A stretch of DNA of 64,000 nt from Clostridia bacterium (GTDB lineage: Bacteria > Bacillota > Clostridia > Oscillospirales > Acutalibacteraceae). Under the pieces are notes generated by a model. It worked only from the letters and a program-made list of their open reading frames with translations. It made no database searches and had not been told where the DNA came from. Positions 50,322 to 60,058 of this stretch are shown here, in pieces (position 1 is the stretch's first letter; each line of letters begins with the position of its first letter). The stretch spans positions 1-64,000 of the forward strand of contig JAFSGP010000033.1 of the NCBI GenBank assembly GCA_017440755.1. The letters are read 5' to 3'. A program made the translations under genes and the position numbers.

Positions 50322-52739
50322 TTACAGAACGATTTCCGTAAACTCCATCGGCCGCAGGGTCAATGCCTGTTTATTGCCGGTGATGGCGGCGGCACAGACC
50401 GCCTGCTCCTGCTCGGTCTGGTTGAACAGGCAGACCGCCATACCCGCCGCCGTCTGACGGCAGGAGGTCATCGTCACCACGGGGTTATCCAGCGTGATCA
50501 GCGGGTCGTGGGCATCGGCGCCCTTGCCCGCAGTGAACAGGGACATAGCCACAGGCTTTTCGCAGAAAATCTGGGACTCCCGCTCCACCTGCGCCATACG
50601 GGTGGCATGAGCACCGCCGTCCAGCAGGAAGTCGTAGTCAAACTGCCCGATATCGATGCGGGGCAGGCAACGGTCGGAGGGGAGAATCTGGCGCTCCTCG
50701 ATGGGGTGAGCGCAGTAGGAGGGGGTACGCACCAACGTCTGGTACAGGACTCCGTCTTGGAAGCTGCTGGCGTACACACCGCTGCTGTTGCACAGAGTGA
50801 AGCACCCGTCACCGTTGGTGACCGCCAGCCAGCGCTGCGCCACGTTCTCACGACCGTCGTTGAACAGCTCCCGATGTCCGAACACGCCCTGCCCGAAGCA
50901 GTTGGTGTTCTCATAGGCGACGGGCAGCTGCCATTTCACCATGCGGTTAGCCTGCTGGAAGCTCATACGGATATGTACCGCCAGCTTGCCGGTGGCATGC
51001 TCCAGCGTGTAGGTGATTACCGCGTGGGACTGCTCGTATACAAATACCGCCTCTACAGCGGAGCGAACGGCGCCGTCCTCAATGAGGCGGACGGGCGTCA
51101 GGTCGTGGGGCAGACCGGCGATCCGACCCGCCTGCTCGGCAGTGGCCAGCGTGAAAGAGCCGATGTCCTTGGGGAAAGAGGAAACTCGCATGCCCCAGGG
51201 GTCTTCGTCGTCCTCGATAATGCGCAGTTGGCCTGCCTGCTCTTTGAGCACCGTTTTGCCGTCCGCCACGTAGGAGTCGATCCAGCCGGTGCTGCGATCG
51301 ATAGCAACAGAGGAGCGACCGCTCTCCATTACGATGAGGTCGCCCTCAGGCTGCGCCACTACGGGCTTTTCAGGCAGTTTCTTGGGGCGGGCGATAAGTC
51401 GTTTCATGGTAAAGGGCGGCAGATTGACCACAAAGGCCATCTGTTTGCTCCAATCCAGCGGAATGGTGCTGTTTTCCTTCACCAACTGAGAGGGGATCTG
51501 GGTGTCTCCGTCGTAGATGTCGTAGTCGGTCCAGTAGGGATCCCAGTTCTGGTCCGCCAGCATAAAGTCGGCCTCGTTTACCGACTCCACCGCCCAAGGA
51601 TGGGGGTTGTACACAAAAATCGGAATGGTGCCGGCGGGGGGAGCGGGGTAGGATTCAGCCAGTTTGATAAAGGCCTTGACCTGCGCCTTTTCCAGCGATT
51701 CGATAGCACCGCCGAAGGATTGCAGCGCGGCAGTTTCCGCCTCCCGGATACAGGAGCCGGGCAAAATGTCGTGGAACTCGTTAAACAGCAGGGTTTCCTC
51801 TGCCTCCGCCAGCACCCGGGTGGGAATCGGCAGACCGATCTGATGGTGGGCGGCGGCGCAAATCTTTTCGGTTTGCAGGAGCTTGTTTTCCAGCTTAGCG
51901 TGCAATTCCTTAATGCGGCGCATAGAGGAATAGCAGCCCACCATAATGGGAGTCAGGTCGCCGCCGAAGCGGGGCAGTTCGTCCAGATTCATGCCGGCGA
52001 AGTAATCCTCGGGTGTGCTGTGGAGGACCTCGTATTTATCCGCGTTTTTCTCTTTCCATGCGGCGATCTGCTCCAAATCAATCTTGGAGGGTCCGCCGCC
52101 GTGGTTGCCGATGCCCCAGAAAATCAGCATACGCTCTTTCTGCGGCTCATTGTTCAGAATCCACTCAATTTTCTCCACGCTCTTACCCATCAGGGAGCTG
52201 TAGCCCATAGAGGTGCGGTGGACGGGCAGAGCGTAGCCGTTGTAGCCCTCCCACATAAACTCATTGGGCAGCTGACGCTCGGGACGAACGCCGGGGCGGG
52301 TGATGATGTAGCCGGTGTAGCCGTTTTTCGCCATCAGCTGCACCAGACCTTGGTCATGACCGAAGGGGTCTACATTTACCGCCACTGTGGGGGTGACGCC
52401 GAACTTCTCCTGAAAATATTCCCGCCCGAAACGAATCTGTCGCTGGAGCGACTCGCCGGAGGACATCAGGCAGTCGGGCTGCAGGAACCAACCACCCATA
52501 ATATGCCACTTGCCGGCGGCAACCAGCCGCTGAATACGGGCGAACAGGGCGGGATCGTACTCTTCGACCCAACGATAGAGCAGAGCTTCGTTGTGGTTGA
52601 AGACAAAATCGCCGTCGTTCTCGCAGAAGTCGGCGGCAATGCGGAAGGTGGACAGCGCCTCCGCCAGACCGGCCGGCCATTTCCACTGCCATACCGGATC
52701 CAGATGGGCGTTACACACCAGATGAATTTGCTGTTTCAT
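50322..52739 (-). CDS. GH38 alpha-mannosidase (805 aa)
   Basis: GH38 enzymes are zinc-dependent retaining alpha-mannosidases. Zinc ligands and nucleophile are in place: NAHLDPVW (His12, Asp14), NVDPFGHD (Asp124, nucleophile) and EFHDILPGS (His323). The helical middle domain (about 260-350) and the C-terminal beta-sandwich follow (YNPHPWAVES, IDRSTGWI). No signal peptide: cytoplasmic, for imported manno-oligosaccharide. It heads a minus-strand operon with the esterase and the oxidoreductase, suggesting an acetylated mannose-containing glycan. Confidence 0.92.
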   Translation of the reverse strand: MKQQIHLVCNAHLDPVWQWKWPAGLAEALSTFRIAADFCENDGDFVFNHNEALLYRWVEEYDPALFARIQRLVAAGKWHIMGGWFLQPDCLMSSGESLQRQIRFGREYFQEKFGVTPTVAVNVDPFGHDQGLVQLMAKNGYTGYIITRPGVRPERQLPNEFMWEGYNGYALPVHRTSMGYSSLMGKSVEKIEWILNNEPQKERMLIFWGIGNHGGGPSKIDLEQIAAWKEKNADKYEVLHSTPEDYFAGMNLDELPRFGGDLTPIMVGCYSSMRRIKELHAKLENKLLQTEKICAAAHHQIGLPIPTRVLAEAEETLLFNEFHDILPGSCIREAETAALQSFGGAIESLEKAQVKAFIKLAESYPAPPAGTIPIFVYNPHPWAVESVNEADFMLADQNWDPYWTDYDIYDGDTQIPSQLVKENSTIPLDWSKQMAFVVNLPPFTMKRLIARPKKLPEKPVVAQPEGDLIVMESGRSSVAIDRSTGWIDSYVADGKTVLKEQAGQLRIIEDDEDPWGMRVSSFPKDIGSFTLATAEQAGRIAGLPHDLTPVRLIEDGAVRSAVEAVFVYEQSHAVITYTLEHATGKLAVHIRMSFQQANRMVKWQLPVAYENTNCFGQGVFGHRELFNDGRENVAQRWLAVTNGDGCFTLCNSSGVYASSFQDGVLYQTLVRTPSYCAHPIEERQILPSDRCLPRIDIGQFDYDFLLDGGAHATRMAQVERESQIFCEKPVAMSLFTAGKGADAHDPLITLDNPVVTMTSCRQTAAGMAVCLFNQTEQEQAVCAAAITGNKQALTLRPMEFTEIVL

Positions 52740-53002
52740 AATGACACCTCGCTAAAATTATACGGATACACAATTTTACACATAAATAATAGCAGAAACA
52801 GCAACGGCGAACAATGGCATTTCTTGTTCGCAGAGTAGGGTGTGTTGCGTTTTTCTGCTATATTTTGTAATAAGTACGGTTTTGAGGTAAAAAGAACAAG
52901 AAAAACTACTCTGAGAGCATAATTCAACATTGCCATGCAAGAGGCGATTATGATATCTTATAATCAGCGTGAAATATTATTTTTTGCGAAAGGAATGATT
53001 CC

Positions 53003-56000
53003 ATGAAACGTAGACTCTTAGCGCTTCTTTCCGCACTGACCATTATGGTAGTGGCCATTGCGGGAACCGGGGTGTTTGCTGTCACGGCGGAAACCGTAAG
53101 CAACAGCGAATGGTTTGCTAATGCCAAATATGGTATTAGCGTTTCCATCAAGCATGCATCCCAGAACAATCCCGAAAGTGACGCCTCAGGTGGTGCGCAA
53201 ACCAGCTGGGAAAACTGTGTCAACGAATTTGACGTTGACAACTTTGTCAGTCAGGTCGTGCAGACCGGTGCGTCCTACGTGCTGCTTTGCATCAACCAGG
53301 CAGACGAGTATTTTTCGGCTCCTAACCAGGCCTATGCAGACCTGATTGCAACCAGCGGTATGGACCTGACCGATGTTATGCCCACCCGCGACCTGCCCAT
53401 GGAGATAATGGACGCTCTGGCGGAGAAGGGCATCAAGACCATGATGTACTACGCCGGTGACGGTCCTTGGAAGAACGAGGAAGTTTTCGAGAACGTCTTC
53501 GGCGGCGAGATTGACGACGAGACGAAGGCACCTGTGCTGAACCCCGGCGGAAATGATTACGCCACCAAGACGATTAAGAAGAACTGGAAAGCCGTTATGG
53601 AAGAGTACGCCGCCCGCTACGGCACCAAGATTGCCGGCTGGTGGTTGGATGGTTTCGACACGTCTAAGTGGAGCCTGTTGGAGCAGAAGACCCTCCGTGC
53701 CATGCTGAAAAAGTACAATTCCGATGCGCTGATCTCCTTCAACGCAGGCGGTCCCTGGCGCGCTCCCGGCTACAATGTCGTGGACGAGGGCAAGGAGGGC
53801 GCGGACGATCCTGCTAACATCTTGATTGATGGCTCTGTGGACGATTACGCCGCCGGTGAGCATCACACGTTTGACTCTTATCCCGATTCCCAGTATGTAG
53901 TGGATAAGAAGGGCGCGCAGAAGCAGTGGCATATCCTGTCCTATCTGTGTGGCGATCCCTATGTGGATGGTGTGTCCGGCAGAACCGTTATGGATGCCGA
54001 CTATATGATCGAGTATGTGAAGGCGGTCGCCGAGAAGAAGGGCGTCGTCACCATGGACGTTACCGTGGGTCGTACCGGTAACATTCTGTCCAACGAGCTG
54101 AACGTGCTGAAGGCTATCAACAAGGCTATCTACGGCGTGGGCAATGAGCCCGAGACGCCTGACGAGGACGAGACGCTCGACAGCAACTACCAGATTATTC
54201 AGGACTACGAGGGCGACAACAACGGCGCTTGGGGTCATGCCGGTTTCGTGGACGGTGCGGTCAACCAGACCCCCACCACCAAGGATCCCGCCGGCAAGCA
54301 AGCTCCTATGTCCGGTTTCGGCTCCTTCTACTCCGAGATTATGCAGGACTACAACTCCGGATCTGACTTCCTGATCGCTAACGCGGCGGATATGGAGTGC
54401 AAGCTGGAGAACCCCACCGGTATCTTCTTCCGTTTGAAGACCAACCGCAAGGCGGACACCACCATGTTCCTGTCCACTCTGGGCTCTGCCTCTAATGTGA
54501 ACGACCAGGAGCATGGTTGGTGCGGTAACAGCAACGCCGATTATTCTATTATGAATGCTCAGTGTAACGAGCTGGCGACTTCCGCTCGTTACTACGGTTT
54601 GGATGGCAGCTATCAGACGGTTGGCGAGGATGGCCGTGTGGTTCCTGCTGAGTTTGACGGTTACGTGTTCATTCCCTTCGATGTGGCTTCCAAAAATCTG
54701 GAGGGTCTGACCATTATGTATGCCCAGAGCTGGGCGCTGAGTGGTTCCTATCCCGGAACCATTGGCAACTGGTACGGCACTAACCCCACCACTATCGTTG
54801 GCTTCGATAACGTTGGTTACTACACCGGTAACACCGTTGAGGACCATCGTGCTATCATCGCCGAAGTGGAGGGTCAGTACGTTTCTTACGAGTATGAGAT
54901 TCTGCAGGATTACGAGGGTGAGAACAACGGCGATTGGGGTCACGCTCCCATGGTTGAGGGTGCGGTGAATGCTACTCCCATCACCATCGATCCCAACACG
55001 AAACAGCCCTCCCTCTCCGGTATGGGCACTTTCTACAGTGAGATTACCAACACCAGTGCCGGCTCCGACTATCTGATTAAGGATGCGGCGGATATGCGGT
55101 ATGACCTGAAGAACCCCACGGGTATCTTCTTCCGTCTGAAGACTAACCGCAATGCTAATACCACCATGTTCCTGTCTACCATCGGTGGTGCTACCGAGCT
55201 GACCGACGCTCACGGCTGGGGTGGTAACAACAACGCGGACTACGCGCTGATGAACTACCAGTCCAACAACGATTGCATCAAGACGAAGTACATCGCGCTG
55301 GACGGCACCGATATGACGGTGGATGGCGACGGTCGTGTGGTTCCTGCCAACTTCGACGGTTATGTGTTTATCCCCGTGGATCTGTCCGCAAAGATTCTGG
55401 ACGGTCTGACCATTATGTACGCCCCCAACTGGGCGCTGACCGGCTCCTATTCCGGCACCATCGCCAACTGGTACGGCGCCGATCCCATCACCCGTGTGGC
55501 CATCGATAACGTGGGTGTCTACACCGCTTATAACAACGCCGCTTACAAGGCGCTGATTGATGCGGTAGAGAGCAAGTACGTTTCCTACGAGTACGAGATT
55601 ATTCAGGACTACGAGGGCGAGAACAATGGCTCTTGGGGTCACGCCGGCTACGTGAATGGTGACGTCAACCAGACTCCCATCACCACGGATCCTGCCGTTC
55701 AGAACGTTCTGTCCGGTTTCGGCTCCTTCTCTACCCAGATTAACGGTTTCGATGCCGGTTCCGATTATCTGATCGCGAATGCAGCGGATATGGAGTATAC
55801 GATGAAGAACCCCATGGGTATCTTCTTCCGTCTGAAGACCAACCGTGCCGCTAACACCACGATGTACCTGTCTACGGTCGGTGCGGCTACCGAGGTCACC
55901 GACGCTCACGGCTGGGCCGGCAACAACAACGCCGATTACTCCCTTATGAACCACCTGTTCAACAACGCTTGTCTTAATACCAAGTACATTGCGCTGGACG

Positions 56001-58945
56001 GCACCGATATGACAGTGGACGGCGACGGTCGTGTGGTTCCTGCCAACTTCGACGGCTATGTGTTTGTTCCCTTCGATGTGACCACCAAGTCTATCGAGGG
56101 TCTGACCATCATGTACGCACAGAACTGGGCTCTGACCGGCTCCTATAACGGCACCATTGCCGGCTGGTACGGCGGTGAGCCCAACGTGGTTTCCTTCGAT
56201 AACGTGGGTTACTACGCCGCGGGTACTTCTGCCGCTTACAAGGATATTGTCAATGCCGTAGAGGGTAGCTATAAGTCCTACGCTTACGACATCTTCCAGA
56301 GCTACGAGACCTCTGAGGAGCAGGCTAATGCGGCGGCTGCCGGTTCTATCATTGTCGGCGGTGACGGCGCCGGTATGACCAACCGTTACGTGACCGAGGG
56401 TCAGATCGGTGGCAAAACCTCCCGTGAGCTGTACTTCATTGGTAATAACTACGGCGGCGATTATCTGGTGATGAACGCTCCTGCTTCTGAGCTGTCTAAA
56501 CCGGCCGGTATCTATGTCCGTGTTAAGACCAATGCTGTTAAGGATCTCCTCTTCACTCTGTATCCCACCACCGGCAAGGAGGATCTCAGCTGGCCCAACT
56601 CCGCCCAGCCTGTGAAGTATTACAATCTGGACGGCGAACTGGTTTATACCAGCAAGTACGTAATGCCCGCCGGCTTCGATGGCTACGCCTTTATTCCCAC
56701 CGGTGATATTGCGGGTCAAGCCATTGCGGCACAGCTGTTGCCCACTTGGTACGGCAACGCGTATGCTGCGAATGAGATGACTAACGTAGGTCACGCTTGG
56801 GTCGCAGGCCCCGGCGGTGGCGTTCCCTCCATCTATTTCGATAACATCGGCTACTATGCCGCTGCTACCGATGCGGACTTTGCAGCCATCATTGCGGACC
56901 TGAACGCCAAGTATGGCGTAAAGCTCCCCGACGTAGAGTTTGACCTGTTCCAGGGCTACGAGACCGACGAGCAGCGCGCTAATGCAGCGGCCAACGGTGC
57001 TATCACCGGCTGTCCCGACTCCGACAAGCTTGCCAACCGCCTGGTGACCGAAAACACCCTTAGCGGTAACGTGTCTCGTGAGCTGTACTGGCATTTCGAT
57101 GGTGGTTCCGGTGCGGACTATCTGGTGCTGAACGCTCCTGCCTCCAAGCTGGAGAAGACCACCGGTTTCTACGTCCGTATGAAGACCAATACCACCGCTG
57201 TAACTGCCTTCAAGGTGATGGCCACCGCTGATAACAACACCGATGGTGATAACAAGATTGGCGAATGGCACGCGGATTCTATTGCGGCTAAGTTCTACAA
57301 TCTGAAGGGTGAGCTGGTTATGACCAGCAACAACCTGTGCCCTGCCGGCTTCGATGGCTATATTTTCATCCCCTCCGGTGATGTACAGGGCAAGGCTATT
57401 GCCGTTATGTTGTTGGCTGCCTGGTTCGGCGAGGCGTATACCCCCGGCAGCAATCCTGCCCAGTGGTGGATTGCCGGCCCCGATGCCGCTAATCCCACCA
57501 TCCTGTTTGATGATATCGGTTATTACTACACCCCCAATCAGGACGACGCGCAGTATGCCAAGCTGATCAACAAGCTGAAGGCTCCTGCCGTGAACGAGGA
57601 TGTGTCTGCTTCCTTCGAGATTGTTCAGGACTATGAGACCAAGGGCAGCAACGCTAACGCCGGCGGCGCTCCCTTCGGTCAGGACGGTAAGTGGAACGAG
57701 GATGGTTCTATTTGGGTATTCCGGGCTACGGAGGAGCAGGCCAATGCCGGTCTGGTGCGTCCTCTGAGCGGTGGCAATAGCTACCACACCCGTCTGGTTG
57801 ACGGTGTGCGCGGCTCCGACTATCTGATTAAGGATCTGGCTGCTCCCACTATCGCTGATGCCGATGGTATCTTCCTGCGCCTCAACACCGGCCACGACAG
57901 AACCGTTTCTCTGTGTCTGACTTCTGCGGGCGCCGACAGTGTGGTGAATGCGGAGACAGGCGAGCTGACCTCCGGTTTCCTGAATGGGGACTACGAATTG
58001 ACTCGTCCCGTTAACAACGCTATCAACACGGCTGTTCGTTACTACAGCTTGGATGGCGAGCTGGTCGGTACCGGTCTGGCTGTGCCTGCCGGCTTTGACG
58101 GCTACGTTTTCGTTCCCGTTGACCTGTCTACCAAGAAGCTTGACGGTCTGACCGCCAACTGGGTCGATGGCTGGTACGGCGAGGCCGAAACCTACTGGCA
58201 CAACTCCGATACTATCGTCCGTGTGGATAACATCGGTTACTACTCCGTGAGCAGCATGGGTCTGGATTCCGAGTACGCCGCCATCATCGGTGCGGTTGAG
58301 GGTTCCTATAAGTGCATCGATGATAAGTACCGCGATTTCTTCGGTTTGATTGCCGAGGCCAGAGGCTTTGACCTGACCACCGGTTTGGGTGCTGACCTGA
58401 AGGCTGACTTTGATGCAGCCATCACGAACATTGCTAGTGGTGCTCACGCCGATTCGGTTCTGTACGAGTACAAGATGAAGGTTGGTACTCTGGGCAATCC
58501 CCTGCGTCTGAACGTGGGTGGCGCCCAGATCCGCGAGAGCGATAACGCGCTGCGCTTCATTCTGGAAGCGGATCAGTCCTTCCTGGATTACATGAACGAG
58601 CGTTACACCAACGTGGAGTTCGGTACTCTGCTGGCTCGTGCTGACCTGTACAGCGGCGAGATGGTTTGCTCCGCTAAGAAGAACGGCTTCAGCAAGAAGG
58701 AAGCTACCACCATCATGCGTGAGAGCACCTTCACCCTTACTGAGGATGAGTATAAGGCTCTGAACGGCAGCAATACGCTGGTTTACACCTGCGTGCTGCG
58801 CGGTGTTCCCGCTGACAAGCACGACGTGGTTCTGCGTGCCCGTAACTACATCAAGTTCACGGACGGCGACACCGAGTACGTCGTGTACGGTGAGGAAATC
58901 AACACCACCTATGCCGAGGTGCTGGCACAGTCTGCACAGGCATAA
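53003..58945 (+). CDS. Giant secreted GH29-like protein with repeat modules (1980 aa)
   Basis: Signal peptide (about 1-28), then a sixth GH29-like domain (30-385): WFANAKYGISVS, TSWENCVNEFD, MYYAGDGPW, GWWLDGFD (Asp216), DDYAAGEHH, QWHILSY. B-type modules of the wall-anchored giant start near 396, 631 and 864, A-type near 1095 and 1313, and a variant near 1538; all close with F-D-[DN]-[IV]-G-Y. The last 210 residues (GAQIRESDNALRFILEAD, NTLVYTCVLRGVPADKHD, YIKFTDGDTEYVVYG) form a domain common at the C-terminus of secreted Clostridia proteins. No sortase motif or terminal membrane helix, so it is released or held by other contacts. Probably a secreted glycosidase whose modules bind the same glycan as the first giant. 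Confidence 0.8.
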   Translation: MKRRLLALLSALTIMVVAIAGTGVFAVTAETVSNSEWFANAKYGISVSIKHASQNNPESDASGGAQTSWENCVNEFDVDNFVSQVVQTGASYVLLCINQADEYFSAPNQAYADLIATSGMDLTDVMPTRDLPMEIMDALAEKGIKTMMYYAGDGPWKNEEVFENVFGGEIDDETKAPVLNPGGNDYATKTIKKNWKAVMEEYAARYGTKIAGWWLDGFDTSKWSLLEQKTLRAMLKKYNSDALISFNAGGPWRAPGYNVVDEGKEGADDPANILIDGSVDDYAAGEHHTFDSYPDSQYVVDKKGAQKQWHILSYLCGDPYVDGVSGRTVMDADYMIEYVKAVAEKKGVVTMDVTVGRTGNILSNELNVLKAINKAIYGVGNEPETPDEDETLDSNYQIIQDYEGDNNGAWGHAGFVDGAVNQTPTTKDPAGKQAPMSGFGSFYSEIMQDYNSGSDFLIANAADMECKLENPTGIFFRLKTNRKADTTMFLSTLGSASNVNDQEHGWCGNSNADYSIMNAQCNELATSARYYGLDGSYQTVGEDGRVVPAEFDGYVFIPFDVASKNLEGLTIMYAQSWALSGSYPGTIGNWYGTNPTTIVGFDNVGYYTGNTVEDHRAIIAEVEGQYVSYEYEILQDYEGENNGDWGHAPMVEGAVNATPITIDPNTKQPSLSGMGTFYSEITNTSAGSDYLIKDAADMRYDLKNPTGIFFRLKTNRNANTTMFLSTIGGATELTDAHGWGGNNNADYALMNYQSNNDCIKTKYIALDGTDMTVDGDGRVVPANFDGYVFIPVDLSAKILDGLTIMYAPNWALTGSYSGTIANWYGADPITRVAIDNVGVYTAYNNAAYKALIDAVESKYVSYEYEIIQDYEGENNGSWGHAGYVNGDVNQTPITTDPAVQNVLSGFGSFSTQINGFDAGSDYLIANAADMEYTMKNPMGIFFRLKTNRAANTTMYLSTVGAATEVTDAHGWAGNNNADYSLMNHLFNNACLNTKYIALDGTDMTVDGDGRVVPANFDGYVFVPFDVTTKSIEGLTIMYAQNWALTGSYNGTIAGWYGGEPNVVSFDNVGYYAAGTSAAYKDIVNAVEGSYKSYAYDIFQSYETSEEQANAAAAGSIIVGGDGAGMTNRYVTEGQIGGKTSRELYFIGNNYGGDYLVMNAPASELSKPAGIYVRVKTNAVKDLLFTLYPTTGKEDLSWPNSAQPVKYYNLDGELVYTSKYVMPAGFDGYAFIPTGDIAGQAIAAQLLPTWYGNAYAANEMTNVGHAWVAGPGGGVPSIYFDNIGYYAAATDADFAAIIADLNAKYGVKLPDVEFDLFQGYETDEQRANAAANGAITGCPDSDKLANRLVTENTLSGNVSRELYWHFDGGSGADYLVLNAPASKLEKTTGFYVRMKTNTTAVTAFKVMATADNNTDGDNKIGEWHADSIAAKFYNLKGELVMTSNNLCPAGFDGYIFIPSGDVQGKAIAVMLLAAWFGEAYTPGSNPAQWWIAGPDAANPTILFDDIGYYYTPNQDDAQYAKLINKLKAPAVNEDVSASFEIVQDYETKGSNANAGGAPFGQDGKWNEDGSIWVFRATEEQANAGLVRPLSGGNSYHTRLVDGVRGSDYLIKDLAAPTIADADGIFLRLNTGHDRTVSLCLTSAGADSVVNAETGELTSGFLNGDYELTRPVNNAINTAVRYYSLDGELVGTGLAVPAGFDGYVFVPVDLSTKKLDGLTANWVDGWYGEAETYWHNSDTIVRVDNIGYYSVSSMGLDSEYAAIIGAVEGSYKCIDDKYRDFFGLIAEARGFDLTTGLGADLKADFDAAITNIASGAHADSVLYEYKMKVGTLGNPLRLNVGGAQIRESDNALRFILEADQSFLDYMNERYTNVEFGTLLARADLYSGEMVCSAKKNGFSKKEATTIMRESTFTLTEDEYKALNGSNTLVYTCVLRGVPADKHDVVLRARNYIKFTDGDTEYVVYGEEINTTYAEVLAQSAQA
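54187..58300 (+). repeat. Six large modules in the secreted giant (order B-B-B-A-A-variant)
   Basis: Approximate starts: B 54187, B 54893, B 55594, A 56285, A 56939, variant 57616. B modules share long near-identical DNA, for instance the block encoding LDGTDMTVDGDGRVVPANFDG in copies 2 and 3. The modules are clearly related to those of the protein at 15342, so the two genes have exchanged or inherited the same building blocks. Confidence 0.8.
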
Positions 58946-58970
58946 GCATAATACAGTCTAATTAAGCGAG

Positions 58971-58996
58971 AGCCTCCGCCTGTATGGGCGGAGGCT
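58971..58996 (+). other. GC-rich hairpin after the secreted giant
   Basis: A 10-bp stem (58971-58980 with 58987-58996), loop TGTATG. No T tract follows, so it is a weak terminator at best. Confidence 0.45.
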
Positions 58997-59030
58997 GTCG
59001 CCGTATTATCCGCGATAGGAGGAATACGGT

Positions 59031-59840
59031 ATGAATGGATTATTATGGTCAAAAATGGCAAGGGCGATTAGCGTTTTTGCCGTCCTGTGCGTCTGCTTAT
59101 CTGTGGTTTTGCTGAGCGGTTGTACCGCTGAGCCGGAGGATTCGTCGTCGGGTAACCAGCTTCCCGCCGGACAGGAGGATTCGTCCACCACAGGCAAAAC
59201 CGAGGCGAGCAACGATGCGGTTTTTGAGGACGACACCTTTGTAGACGGCAACGATGCCAATAACGATGTGCTGAACGGTACTTCTGCGGAGGGCGCACAG
59301 CCCGACGGAAGTACAGGAGTAGGTGGTTCTACCGCGGCATGCAGTACCACGACCACGGCTAACAGCGTCGGGGGCGGCAGCACGACCACCGCTGACGGTG
59401 TGACCGCTTCGAGCGGTAATAGCACGACTTCCACGGGATTGGGGTCTACTCCTACCTCTGCGGCGGGCAGTCAGTCGCATTCCAGTGGCAATAATACCTC
59501 GGCGACCACGGTGAAAACCGAGGCGGGAACCCCCTCCGGATCTGCGACGACGGGGCAGGGCGGCCAGCCTACGCGTTCCACCGCTGCGGCGGGGGAGAGC
59601 CAAACCGGTACCGACAAAACCCAGTCTGTCGCTACGGGCAGTGTGACAAATAACGGCACTACGGGTGGTTCTTCTGCGCAAGGCGGCACCACTATGCCGT
59701 CTTCTGCCACTCCCAATGAAGATTCGACGAGCACGACGCAGAATGAAGCAGACACCTCTGCCCAGATCACGACAACTACCGAAAAGAACTGGTTTGGCAA
59801 GGATGAAGGCTATTTGCCTCCCGTTCGTCCTTGGAATTAA
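59031..59840 (+). CDS. Disordered Ser/Thr/Gly-rich lipoprotein (269 aa)
   Basis: A signal peptide with lipobox (VVLLSGC, Cys31) is followed by about 230 residues of Ser, Thr, Gly, Ala and Asn with no folded domain. The only distinctive part is the tail NWFGKDEGYLPPVRPWN, rich in aromatic and Pro residues. AGGAGG lies upstream of the ATG, 85 bases after the giant protein. It looks like the stalks of the other lipoproteins of the locus without their cargo domain. It may be a glycosylated spacer or may bind a partner through the tail; both are guesses. Confidence 0.75.
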   Translation: MNGLLWSKMARAISVFAVLCVCLSVVLLSGCTAEPEDSSSGNQLPAGQEDSSTTGKTEASNDAVFEDDTFVDGNDANNDVLNGTSAEGAQPDGSTGVGGSTAACSTTTTANSVGGGSTTTADGVTASSGNSTTSTGLGSTPTSAAGSQSHSSGNNTSATTVKTEAGTPSGSATTGQGGQPTRSTAAAGESQTGTDKTQSVATGSVTNNGTTGGSSAQGGTTMPSSATPNEDSTSTTQNEADTSAQITTTTEKNWFGKDEGYLPPVRPWN

Positions 59841-59881
59841 CAAAAAAAGCAACACAGGGTTTTCCTGTGTTGCTTTTTTTG
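59841..59881 (+). terminator. Strong terminator after the disordered lipoprotein gene
   Basis: A 17- to 18-bp stem (59841-59858 with 59864-59881), loop GTTTT, ending in seven T. It separates the giant/lipoprotein unit from the next operon. Confidence 0.92.
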
Positions 59882-59936
59882 CAAGGGGAGCGGCGGCACA
59901 CAGCATAAAACCCTACTCCAAGGGCAAGATTGCCAC

Positions 59937-59965
59937 TTGACGATGTTGGCGCGGTGCGGTATAGT
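59937..59965 (+). promoter_or_regulatory. Sigma-A promoter of the epimerase/oxidoreductase operon
   Basis: TTGACG (59937-59942), 17-base spacer, TATAGT (59960-59965). About 95 bases of leader precede the ATG at 60059. It follows the terminator at 59841-59881. Confidence 0.75.
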
Positions 59966-60058
59966 GCAGTTGTGATAGCTGTTTTCCTTGTATACATAGG
60001 GAATGGAGAATTTCACAAAAAACCATATTGAGAACGACAGGCAACAGGAGGAAAAACT

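Noticed and set aside
52740-53002. A divergent promoter pair between the mannosidase and the secreted giant
   Set aside because: TATAAT-like boxes exist (for example 52959-52964), but no acceptable -35 at normal spacing was found on either strand, so no site is listed.
53186-58822. An 1878-codon open frame on the minus strand opposite the secreted giant
   Set aside because: It mirrors a repetitive, G/C-biased gene whose codons read without stops on the other strand. It has no ribosome site, the product is a monotonous Val/Gly/His/Asn-rich string, and the plus-strand gene has signal peptide and known domains.
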